Shown here in pieces: positions 1-7,164 of a stretch of DNA of 7,244 nt. Where the stretch lies: contig JBGPBY010000379.1 of assembly GCA_041481485.1 (NCBI GenBank), positions 1 through 7,244 on the forward strand, given 5' to 3'. Position 1 is the first letter of the stretch. Each line of letters begins with the position of its first letter. The notes under the pieces were generated by a model. It was given only the letters and a program-made list of their open reading frames with translations, did no database searches and was not told where the DNA came from. This DNA comes from JBGPBY01 sp041481485 (GTDB lineage Bacteria; Acidobacteriota; Terriglobia; 20CM-2-55-15). Position numbers and translations under genes: made by a program.

Positions 1-884
1 CAACGTTCCACCGACTGCATAAACTCGATCAGACGCTCGGCGATCGGCGTGAGCAGCTTTTGCCGCCGATGGATGATTCCGATGGGACGCACCAGTTCCG
101 GCATATCGAGAGGGACTGCCGCCACCATGCCGTTTTCCACTTCACGGCTCACGCTGGTCACTGGAAGAATGCTCACTCCGGACTCAATGGAGATTGCCTG
201 CTTGATCGTCTCGATGTTGTCGAACTCCATCGCAACATTTGGCTTCACTCCTCGCTGCCGCAGCGAGCGGTCGACGGCTTTGCGAATGGCAAGGTTCTTT
301 TCAAACGCGATGAATTTCTCTCCCGCCAGATCCTTCGCGGCAACCATGCGTTTGCGCGCAAAAGGATGCGTTTTGTAGCAGACGAACACCATCGGTTCGT
401 CATGCCATGGAATCACGGTGAGCGATCGATGCGCGGTCGCAAATGACAACATTCCCAGATCCGCTTCGTCATTGATCACCGCTTCGACAACTTCATCCGG
501 ATGCAGAAACGCCAGCCGGATTCGAGCATGCGGATAGCGTGTGTTGAACTGCTGGGTGTAATACCCCATGTCCTGCAATCCCACCGAATAAATCACTGCG
601 ACGCGGACAATCCCTCCCAGTTCTTCACGTTGTCCGGAAATTTCCGTTTTTACCTTTTCGTATTGATCCAGAATCCCTTCGCACGCTTCAAAAAATCGGC
701 GGCCCTCTGGAGTTACCATGAACGGCCGTTTGGTACGATCAATCAGCCGTGCCCCGAGTTCCTTTTCCAGCTGGCGCACCGCCTGGCTGGCGGCCGACTG
801 TGAAATGTGCTGCGACGCTGCGCCAAGCGAAAAACTGCCGGAACGGATCACTTCGCAATAAAGCGTCAATGTGTCGAGATTCAT
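1..884 (-). CDS. LysR-type transcriptional regulator, probable regulator of gltBD (3' end cut by window edge)
   Basis: Reading the minus strand from ATG at 884-882 gives 294 uninterrupted codons to the window edge without a stop. The family is usually about 290-310 residues, so only a short C-terminal end is missing. The protein begins MNLDTLTLYCEVIRSGSFSL. The winged helix-turn-helix covers about residues 3-61 (SQHISQSAASQAVRQLEKEL, then GARLIDR and VTPEGRRF), followed by a linker helix and the periplasmic-binding-like effector domain from about residue 92 (start GGIVRVAVIYSVG). An in-frame GTG at 905-903 is a possible earlier start, but MNLDTL is where LysR proteins normally begin. The ribosome site is poor: GAGG sits only 2 nt from the ATG, and GGA lies 9 nt away. 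The gene diverges from gltB, as gltC does from gltAB in Bacillus subtilis, so control of the glt genes is a reasonable inference. Family identity is secure; the target and the effector are inferred. I give no gene symbol because other LysR members cannot be excluded. Confidence 0.93.
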   Translation of the reverse strand, partial: MNLDTLTLYCEVIRSGSFSLGAASQHISQSAASQAVRQLEKELGARLIDRTKRPFMVTPEGRRFFEACEGILDQYEKVKTEISGQREELGGIVRVAVIYSVGLQDMGYYTQQFNTRYPHARIRLAFLHPDEVVEAVINDEADLGMLSFATAHRSLTVIPWHDEPMVFVCYKTHPFARKRMVAAKDLAGEKFIAFEKNLAIRKAVDRSLRQRGVKPNVAMEFDNIETIKQAISIESGVSILPVTSVSREVENGMVAAVPLDMPELVRPIGIIHRRQKLLTPIAERLIEFMQSVER

Positions 885-916
885 ATCCTCAATTCCAGGT
901 GTCACTGTAGGCGCGG

Positions 917-1042
917 TGTGAATGAATGCGATGCCCCAATGTAGGGGCGGTCTGTGACCGCCCACAATTTTGAGGAATGCAATCCGCCAGATTGTGGGCG
1001 GTCATAGACCGCCCCTACATTGGGGCATCGCATTCATTCACA
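917..1042. repeat. REP-doublet / MITE-like inverted-repeat element
   Basis: Two 52-bp arms (917-968 and 991-1042) are reverse complements at 51 of 52 positions, the exception being G954 against T1005. They are separated by a 22-base loop (969-990). Each arm contains its own hairpin, GGGCGGTC-TGT-GACCGCCC at 945-963 and GGGCGGTC-ATA-GACCGCCC at 996-1014. Each hairpin is preceded on its outer side by GTAG (941-944, and 1018-1015 on the minus strand). A GTAG or GGAG tetranucleotide at the foot of a GC-rich stem is the known signature of REP elements, and an inverted REP pair is the REPIN form moved by RAYT (TnpA_REP) transposases. Unlike a minimal REPIN, the symmetry continues 24 bp outside GTAG. 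There is no coding capacity, and I see no convincing target-site duplication. The structure is directly visible; the mobility and family are inferred. Confidence 0.85.
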
Positions 1043-1062
1043 GCTTCTCACCAAACCACGCC

Positions 1063-1068
1063 ATTTTA
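1063..1068 (-). promoter_or_regulatory. Possible -10 element of the lysR promoter
   Basis: On the minus strand 1068-1063 reads TAAAAT, matching 5 of 6 positions of TATAAT. No good -35 hexamer exists at the right distance; the place where it should be (about 1086-1091) touches the edge of the LysR-type dyad at 1068-1086. That overlap would fit the autorepression common among LysR regulators. A start near 1056 would give lysR a leader of about 170 nt containing the whole inverted-repeat element. The evidence is one AT-rich hexamer in an AT-rich stretch, so this is tentative. Confidence 0.22.
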
Positions 1069-1086
1069 CATTAGAAACACTAATGT
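1068..1086. promoter_or_regulatory. Predicted LysR-type operator (T-N11-A dyad)
   Basis: The sequence ACATTAG-AAACA-CTAATGT is an exact 7-bp inverted repeat with a 5-bp spacer. T1071 and A1083 form the T-N11-A signature typical of LysR-type recognition sites. The dyad is centred at 1077, about 66 bp upstream of the gltB start predicted from the -35/-10 pair at 1108-1136, and LysR regulators usually place their recognition site near -65. Further TAAG/CTTA half sites follow: TAAGCTTA at 1091-1098 and TAAGTGCTGACTTA at 1102-1115. The latter is a 5-bp dyad over the predicted -35 region, where a LysR activation subsite would be expected. The dyad is seen directly; binding by the neighbouring regulator is inferred. 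Confidence 0.6.
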
Positions 1087-1107
1087 TATGTAAGCTTATT
1101 TTAAGTG

Positions 1108-1136
1108 CTGACTTATTTAGTACAAACCTTTAAAGT
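1108..1136 (+). promoter_or_regulatory. Candidate gltB promoter
   Basis: CTGACT (1108-1113) matches 4 of 6 positions of TTGACA, and TAAAGT (1131-1136) matches 4 of 6 of TATAAT, with a 17-bp spacer. Transcription would begin near 1143, giving a leader of about 40 nt before gltB. The hexamers are weak, as is usual for promoters needing a LysR-type activator, and their distance from the 1068-1086 dyad fits that mode of activation. The hexamers alone would not be convincing; the geometry supports the call. Confidence 0.4.
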
Positions 1137-1167
1137 AGTGACTCCAAAAACATTGGGCCGATTCTTG

Positions 1168-1177
1168 GGAAGGAAGG
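1168..1177 (+). promoter_or_regulatory. Ribosome binding site of gltB
   Basis: GGAAGGAAGG is purine-rich and ends 6 nt before the ATG at 1184. This strong, well-spaced Shine-Dalgarno sequence fixes the gltB start and contrasts with the weak sites in front of lysR and gltD. Confidence 0.75.
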
Positions 1178-1183
1178 CAGCAC

Positions 1184-4100
1184 ATGTATCCCGGTATCCC
1201 TGAAAAGCAGGGTTTGTACGATCCGCAGTTTGAGCACGACAGTTGTGGCGTCGGTTTTGTGGTCGATATGTTCGGCAGAAAGTCCAACGCGATTGTTCGC
1301 AAGTCACTTCAGGTACTGATCAACCTCCAGCATCGGGGCGCCAAAGGGTGCGAAGTCAATACCGGCGATGGGGCCGGAATTCTGCTGCAGGTACCGCATG
1401 CGTTCCTTGCCGAAGAAGTGAAGAAACTGGGAATCACTCTGCCGGAACCCGGCCGCTACGGAATCGGAATGGTGTTTCTGCCGCGGGATCCGGAAGCACG
1501 GCGCCGCTGCGAGGGATTATTCGAAACCTCAGTGACGCGCACGGGACAAAGCGTGCTCGGATGGCGCGATGTGCCAACGAACAATTCCGAAATCGGAAAT
1601 AGCGCAAAAGCGGTGGAGCCTGTGTTTCGCCAGATTTTTATCGCTGCGGCTCCTGGCATAAAGACTCCCGGCGAATTCGAGCGCAGGCTTTACCTGATTC
1701 GGAAACGCGCTGAAAATGCCGTTGCAAACTCTGATATTCAGGACCGGAACTATTTTTATCTCTCCAGCCTGTCTGCGCACACGCTGATTTACAAAGGCAT
1801 GCTTTCTGCCGATCAGATGGACATGTATTTCCCGGACTTGATGGATCCGCGAATGGAAACGGCACTCGCAGTGGTTCATCAGCGGTTCAGCACAAATACG
1901 TTTCCAAGCTGGCCACTGGCACATCCATTCCGATACATCTCGCACAACGGCGAGATCAACACGTTGCGCGGCAACATCAACTGGATGAAAGCGCGCGAGC
2001 GTCAGTTCGAATCCGAGCTTTACGGAGAAGACGTCAAGGATCTCCTGCCGATTCTCAACGAGGCCGGCAGTGACTCGGCGATCATCGACAACGCCATCGA
2101 AATGCTGGTCATGTGCGGACGCTCTCTTCCTCACGCCATGATGATGGCGATACCCGAGGCATGGGATGGACACAAGACCATGCCGGACGAGAAGAAAGCC
2201 TTCTACGAATATCACTCGTGTCTGATGGAGCCATGGGATGGACCGGCATCCATGGTGTTCACCGACGGTCAATCCATCGGAGCGGTGCTCGATCGCAATG
2301 GGCTGCGGCCGTCGCGCTACTACGTTTTGAAAGATGGAATGGTGGTCATGGCGTCCGAAGTTGGAGTACTCGACGTCGATCCCAAAGAGATCGTAATGAA
2401 GGGCAGGCTGCAGCCCGGGAAGATGTTTCTCATCGATACCCGCGAGGGCCGCATCATTGACGATGCGGAGATCAAAGGCAAAATCACATCGGAGAAGCCG
2501 TATCGAAAATGGCTCAGCGACAACATGATCGACATTGCGAGCATTCCCGATACGCCGGAATTGCCCGCGCCGGATCACACGACGGTGCTCACGCGCCAAC
2601 AGCTGTTCGGTTACACCCATGAAGATCTGAGGATCATCATGGCGCCAATGGCGAAAAATGGTGAAGAAGCCCTTGGTTCGATGGGCACGGATACGCCGCT
2701 CGCGGTGCTGTCGGATCGCGCACCAATACTGTTCAACTATTTCAAGCAGCTCTTTGCACAAGTGACGAACCCTCCTCTGGACGCCATTCGCGAGGAACTT
2801 GTCACCTCGATGTCGACAGCACTGGGCCCCGAGACCAACCTGCTTGAGCCAGTTCCGGAAAGTTGCCGGATGATCAAGATCAATTCTCCAGTTCTCGATA
2901 ATGACGATCTGGCGAAACTACGCCATATGAAACGGGCGGAATTCAAAACCGCCACGCTGGGGATGCGTTTCAATGCCGCGGAAGGCCGAGCCGGTTTGCG
3001 GAAGGCGATGGACAACCTCTGTGTCGCCGCAAGCAATGCCATCCGGAATGGCGCCTCAATTCTGATTCTTTCTGACCGTGGAGTGGACGAACATCACGCA
3101 CCGATTCCCAGCCTGCTGGCGACATCGGGAGTTCACCATCACCTTGTGCGTGAGGGAACGCGCACCAAAGCCACGCTGCTGGTGGAAACCGGCGAAGCGC
3201 GTGAAGTTCACCATTACTGTCTGCTGATCGGTTACGGTGCATCCGCCGTGAATCCCTATCTAGCGTTCGAAACGCTCGATGACATGATCCGGACCCACAT
3301 GCTGGCCGGCATCGACCACGCCACCGCGGTGAAGTACTACATCAAGGCCGTGAATAAAGGCGTGCTCAAGGTCATGTCGAAAATGGGAATTTCCACTCTG
3401 GAGAGCTATCGCGGCGCGCAGATATTTGAAGCCATCGGCCTGAACCAGTCCTTTGTGGATACCTATTTCACGAACACTCCAACGCGCATCAGCGGCATAG
3501 GTATCGAAGAGGTCGCCGATGAAGTTGCCGCCCGGCATCATCGGGCATATCCGGACCGTCCGGCGCCCGAACCTGAACTCGACTGGGGCGGCCAGTATCA
3601 GTGGCGCGCCGACGGGGAGTACCACATGTACAACCCCGAGACCGTCCACAAACTCCAGTATTCGACGAGAACCAACAACTACCGGATCTTCAAGGAATAC
3701 TCCGCGCTGATGGATTCGACCAGTCAGAAACTGTGTACGTTGCGCGGACTGATGGACCTGAATTTTGCCGATCAGTCTCTTCCGCTCGACGAAGTCGAAC
3801 CTGTCGAATCGATCATGAAGCGATTTGCCACCGGCGCGATGTCGTACGGCTCCATCAGCAAGGAAGCTCACGAAACGCTCGCAATCGCCATGAATCGCAT
3901 TGGTGGACGCAGCAATACGGGCGAGGGCGGTGAGGATCCGGCACGATTCACACCCGATCCGAATGGAGACAGCCGCTCGAGCGCAATCAAACAGGTTGCC
4001 TCCGGCCGGTTCGGTGTAACCAGCCACTATCTTGTGAACTCCCGGGAACTGCAGATCAAAATGGCGCAGGGAGCGAAACCGGGAGAAGGCGGACAACTGC

Positions 4101-5725
4101 CGGGCCACAAGGTGGACAACGTCATTGCACGCGTGCGGCATTCCACTCCCGGCGTCGGACTGATTTCACCGCCGCCGCATCACGATATTTACTCCATCGA
4201 AGATCTGGCGCAGTTGATCTACGACCTGAAGAATTCCAATCCGGAGGCGCGCATCAGCGTGAAGCTGGTCTCCGAAGTCGGAGTCGGTACTGTGGCTGCC
4301 GGTGTGGCAAAGGCGCATGCGGATGTGGTTCTGATATCCGGCGATAGCGGTGGTACCGGGGCTTCTCCGCTCACCAGTCTGAAACACGCCGGCATTCCCT
4401 GGGAGCTCGGACTTGCGGAAACGCACCAGGTTCTTGTGTTGAATGATCTGCGCAGCCGCATCGTGGTTCAAACCGACGGACAACTCAAGACAGGGCGCGA
4501 CGTTGTCGTTGCGGCGCTTCTGGGAGCTGAGGAATTCGGATTTGCCACATCGGCGCTCGTGGTTTCGGGCTGCATCATGATGCGGGTTTGCCATCTGAAT
4601 ACATGCCCGGTTGGTGTTGCCACTCAGGACCCGGTGCTGCGCGAAAAGTTCAACGGGAAACCCGAGTACGTCGTGACGTATTTCCGCATGATTGCCGAAG
4701 AAGTCCGGGAACTGATGGCAAAACTCGGTTTCCGTTCGATCAACGAAATGGTCGGACGTCTCGACAAGCTCGACGCGAGAAAAGCCATCGAACATTGGAA
4801 GGCAAAGAAGCTCGACCTGGCAAAGTTGTTATACACCCCTGATGTTCCGGCAACCGTTGGAAGATACCGCACGCAGGCACAGGATCATGGCCTGTACCTC
4901 GCTCTCGACAATAAGCTGATCGAAATGTCGAAGCCTGCTCTGGAACGGCGGGAAAAGGTGGAGATTCACCTCCCGATTCGGAATGTCAATCGTACCGTCG
5001 GCACCATGCTCGGAAGCGAAGTCACGCGCCGTTATGGAGCCGAAGGTCTGCCAGAAGATACAATCCGGATTTTCTTTAAAGGTTCGGCCGGCCAGAGCTT
5101 CGGCGCGTTTCTGCCGGACGGCATCTCGATGACTTTGGAAGGCGACGCCAACGACTATTTCGGCAAGGGTCTTTCCGGAGGCAAACTCGTCGTTTTCCAG
5201 CCGGAGACGGCCGCGTTCAAAGCTGAAGAAAATATCATCATCGGCAATGTGGCGCTCTATGGCGCTACCGGTGGCGAAGCCTACATCCGGGGTATCGCCG
5301 GTGAACGGTTTGCGGTACGGAACAGCGGAGCGACGGCAGTCGTGGAAGGTGTGGGAGACCATGGCTGTGAATACATGACCCGAGGCCGCGTGATCGTCCT
5401 GGGCCGCACTGGCCGTAATTTCGCAGCGGGGATGAGCGGCGGCATTGCGTACGTGCTTGACGAAGAGCGTGATTTCGCCGAACGCTGCAACCTGGAAATG
5501 GTGGATCTGGAGCCGTTCGCCGATGCCGAAGAAGAGCATCTGGTGCGCGGTCTCATCGAAGAACACAACAAACTGACGGGAAGCACTCGGGGCAAGCACG
5601 TCATTGAAGACTGGAACCGCTACCGTGACCTGTTTATCAAAGTCATGCCGATCGAGTATCGGAAAGTTCTGGAGGCATCGGGCGCCATCACGCCTCGCAT
5701 GAAGAGTAAGAAGAAGTATGGGTAA
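1184..5725 (+). CDS. gltB: Glutamate synthase (NADPH) large subunit
   Basis: This is the catalytic alpha subunit of bacterial GOGAT. It hydrolyses glutamine, channels the ammonia internally, and reduces the iminoglutarate formed from 2-oxoglutarate to glutamate in the cytoplasm. At 1513 aa it has the usual full length. A 20-residue propeptide, shorter than the roughly 36-42 residues of the Azospirillum and E. coli proteins, precedes Cys21 of SCGVGF, the class II amidotransferase nucleophile exposed after cleavage. That domain reaches about residue 430 and includes HQRFSTNTFPSW and HNGE (254-257). The central domain spans about 475-770. The FMN/synthase domain spans about 825-1190, with SPPPHHD (995-1001), KLVSEVGVGT (from 1027) and the phosphate loop ISGDSGGTGASP (1051-1062). 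The 3Fe-4S cysteines are 1130, 1136 and 1141 (C-x5-C-x4-C). The glycine-rich C-terminal GXGXG domain follows, including GATGGEAYIRG from 1360. The start is fixed by the strong ribosome site at 1168-1177. It is translationally coupled to gltD, and no key residue appears to be missing. Confidence 0.98.
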   Translation: MYPGIPEKQGLYDPQFEHDSCGVGFVVDMFGRKSNAIVRKSLQVLINLQHRGAKGCEVNTGDGAGILLQVPHAFLAEEVKKLGITLPEPGRYGIGMVFLPRDPEARRRCEGLFETSVTRTGQSVLGWRDVPTNNSEIGNSAKAVEPVFRQIFIAAAPGIKTPGEFERRLYLIRKRAENAVANSDIQDRNYFYLSSLSAHTLIYKGMLSADQMDMYFPDLMDPRMETALAVVHQRFSTNTFPSWPLAHPFRYISHNGEINTLRGNINWMKARERQFESELYGEDVKDLLPILNEAGSDSAIIDNAIEMLVMCGRSLPHAMMMAIPEAWDGHKTMPDEKKAFYEYHSCLMEPWDGPASMVFTDGQSIGAVLDRNGLRPSRYYVLKDGMVVMASEVGVLDVDPKEIVMKGRLQPGKMFLIDTREGRIIDDAEIKGKITSEKPYRKWLSDNMIDIASIPDTPELPAPDHTTVLTRQQLFGYTHEDLRIIMAPMAKNGEEALGSMGTDTPLAVLSDRAPILFNYFKQLFAQVTNPPLDAIREELVTSMSTALGPETNLLEPVPESCRMIKINSPVLDNDDLAKLRHMKRAEFKTATLGMRFNAAEGRAGLRKAMDNLCVAASNAIRNGASILILSDRGVDEHHAPIPSLLATSGVHHHLVREGTRTKATLLVETGEAREVHHYCLLIGYGASAVNPYLAFETLDDMIRTHMLAGIDHATAVKYYIKAVNKGVLKVMSKMGISTLESYRGAQIFEAIGLNQSFVDTYFTNTPTRISGIGIEEVADEVAARHHRAYPDRPAPEPELDWGGQYQWRADGEYHMYNPETVHKLQYSTRTNNYRIFKEYSALMDSTSQKLCTLRGLMDLNFADQSLPLDEVEPVESIMKRFATGAMSYGSISKEAHETLAIAMNRIGGRSNTGEGGEDPARFTPDPNGDSRSSAIKQVASGRFGVTSHYLVNSRELQIKMAQGAKPGEGGQLPGHKVDNVIARVRHSTPGVGLISPPPHHDIYSIEDLAQLIYDLKNSNPEARISVKLVSEVGVGTVAAGVAKAHADVVLISGDSGGTGASPLTSLKHAGIPWELGLAETHQVLVLNDLRSRIVVQTDGQLKTGRDVVVAALLGAEEFGFATSALVVSGCIMMRVCHLNTCPVGVATQDPVLREKFNGKPEYVVTYFRMIAEEVRELMAKLGFRSINEMVGRLDKLDARKAIEHWKAKKLDLAKLLYTPDVPATVGRYRTQAQDHGLYLALDNKLIEMSKPALERREKVEIHLPIRNVNRTVGTMLGSEVTRRYGAEGLPEDTIRIFFKGSAGQSFGAFLPDGISMTLEGDANDYFGKGLSGGKLVVFQPETAAFKAEENIIIGNVALYGATGGEAYIRGIAGERFAVRNSGATAVVEGVGDHGCEYMTRGRVIVLGRTGRNFAAGMSGGIAYVLDEERDFAERCNLEMVDLEPFADAEEEHLVRGLIEEHNKLTGSTRGKHVIEDWNRYRDLFIKVMPIEYRKVLEASGAITPRMKSKKKYG

Positions 5726-7154
5726 TCCTAAAGGTTTTCTTGAAATCGCCCGCGTCACGCCGGAGCGGCGCCCGGTTCAGGAGCGTATCCATGACTGGAA
5801 AGAGGTCTATAAGGAATTTCCGGCTGAACAATTGACGGCCCAGGCAGCGCGCTGCATGGATTGCGGAATTCCCTTCTGCAATCAGGGCTGTCCTCTGGGC
5901 AACATCATTCCAGACTGGAACGACCTGGTCTATCGTGGAAACTGGAGCGAGGCGATCAAACGTCTTCACGCGACCAACAACTTTCCCGAATTCACCGGAC
6001 GCGTGTGTCCAGCGCCATGTGAAGGGTCCTGCGTCCTCGGAATCAATGCCGATCCAGTCACGATCAAACAAGTTGAAGTGACAATCATCGAGCGCGCGTT
6101 TCAGGAGAACTGGATTGCGCCCATTCCTCCCAAAGTGCGCACCGGTAAAAAAGTGGCCGTCGTCGGGTCCGGACCCGCAGGCCTTGCCGCCGCCGCTCAA
6201 CTGAATCTGGCCGGCCATTGGGTCACGGTATTTGAGCGTGCCGATCGCATCGGAGGACTGCTCCGCTATGGAATTCCCGAATTCAAAATGGAGAAGAGCA
6301 TTCTCGACCGGCGGCTGAATCTGATGGCGGAAGAAGGCGTGACGTTCCGCACGAATGCAAATGTCGGAGTGAATGTTTCGGTCGATGAACTCAAATCCGA
6401 ATTTGACGCCGTCCTGCTTGCCGGCGGTTCAACAGCGCCACGCGACCTGCCGATTGAAGGGCGGAATCTGAAGGGAATTCATTTCGCAATGGATTACCTG
6501 CCCCTGCAAAACAAGCGGTGTGAAGGCGACTCCATTCCCGATCCCGAGTTCATCACGGCAAAGGACAAGCATGTGGTCATCATCGGCGGAGGCGATACCG
6601 GCGCAGACTGCCTGGGCACAGCGCATCGTCAGGGAGCTCTATCGGTAACGCAGTTCGAACTTCTTGCGAAACCTCCGCAAAGCCGCGCTCTGGATAATCC
6701 ATGGCCCAACTGGCCCAATATTTTCAGAACCTCTTCGGCACACGAAGAAGGCGGAGAGCGCGAATACAGCATCCTGACCAAAAACTTCACCGGTACCAAC
6801 GGCCATGTATCGGAATTGCGCGCCGTCAAAGTTGAGTTTGTGGACGATGGAAACGGGCGAAAAACGATGAAGGAAATTCCGGAGACGGAGGCCGAGATGA
6901 AAGCAGATCTTGTCCTTCTGGCGATGGGCTTTCTTGGCCCCGAGCGTAAGGGAATGCTCGATCAACTGGGAGTCACCATCAATGAGCGCGGCAACGTTGC
7001 GACCAACGCCGACAAAATGACCAGCGTTCCGGGCATCTTCGCTGCTGGAGATATGGCACGCGGTCAATCACTGGTCGTATGGGCGATTCGCGAAGGACGC
7101 CAGGCCGCCAAATTCATGGATCGATATCTGATGGGATCCACCGATCTTCCGTAG
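5718..7154 (+). CDS. gltD: Glutamate synthase (NADPH) small subunit
   Basis: This is the beta subunit of GOGAT. It takes electrons from NADPH through FAD and passes them via iron-sulfur clusters to the FMN of GltB. The 478 aa match the usual 470-490. Near the N-terminus are the cysteines expected for 4Fe-4S binding: Cys46, 49, 54 and 58 (CMDCGIPFCNQGC) and Cys97, 101 and 105 (VCPAPCEGSC). The FAD-binding fold starts at 144 with VAVVGSGPAG (Gly150, 152, 155). The nucleotide fold for NADPH begins near 286 with IIGGGDTG (290-295 is GGGDTG). The C-terminal FAD motif is GIFAAGDMARGQS (Asp445). The ATG lies inside the end of gltB, overlapping it by 8 nt, with only an AAGAAG run as ribosome site, so translation probably depends on ribosomes finishing gltB. 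Related small subunits occur with dihydropyrimidine dehydrogenases and NfnB-type proteins, but placement after gltB settles the identity. The NADPH preference is taken from the family. Confidence 0.98.
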   Translation: MGNPKGFLEIARVTPERRPVQERIHDWKEVYKEFPAEQLTAQAARCMDCGIPFCNQGCPLGNIIPDWNDLVYRGNWSEAIKRLHATNNFPEFTGRVCPAPCEGSCVLGINADPVTIKQVEVTIIERAFQENWIAPIPPKVRTGKKVAVVGSGPAGLAAAAQLNLAGHWVTVFERADRIGGLLRYGIPEFKMEKSILDRRLNLMAEEGVTFRTNANVGVNVSVDELKSEFDAVLLAGGSTAPRDLPIEGRNLKGIHFAMDYLPLQNKRCEGDSIPDPEFITAKDKHVVIIGGGDTGADCLGTAHRQGALSVTQFELLAKPPQSRALDNPWPNWPNIFRTSSAHEEGGEREYSILTKNFTGTNGHVSELRAVKVEFVDDGNGRKTMKEIPETEAEMKADLVLLAMGFLGPERKGMLDQLGVTINERGNVATNADKMTSVPGIFAAGDMARGQSLVVWAIREGRQAAKFMDRYLMGSTDLP

Positions 7155-7164
7155 GCTCCCCAGT

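Noticed and set aside
49..803. Several plus-strand open frames of 100-128 codons across the left end
   Set aside because: They lie opposite the LysR gene, whose minus-strand frame encodes a clear helix-turn-helix and effector domain; the plus-strand proteins resemble nothing and overlap one another.
903..905. GTG at 905-903 as the lysR start
   Set aside because: It would add seven residues not typical of LysR N-termini and has no Shine-Dalgarno sequence in front; ATG at 884 gives the usual MNLDTL beginning.
917..1042. The inverted repeat as an intrinsic transcription terminator
   Set aside because: No T-run follows the stem on either strand, and the position between two divergent gene starts does not call for a terminator.
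1529..2761. A 410-codon antisense open frame inside gltB, with others at 3260-4141 and 4829-5758
   Set aside because: They are by-products of GC-rich codon use in gltB, which has conserved motifs throughout. The antisense translations show no recognisable domain and no ribosome site was found.
5718..5725. The gltB-gltD overlap as a frameshift or fusion
   Set aside because: Both genes have complete ends of normal length; an 8-base overlap is ordinary translational coupling in operons.
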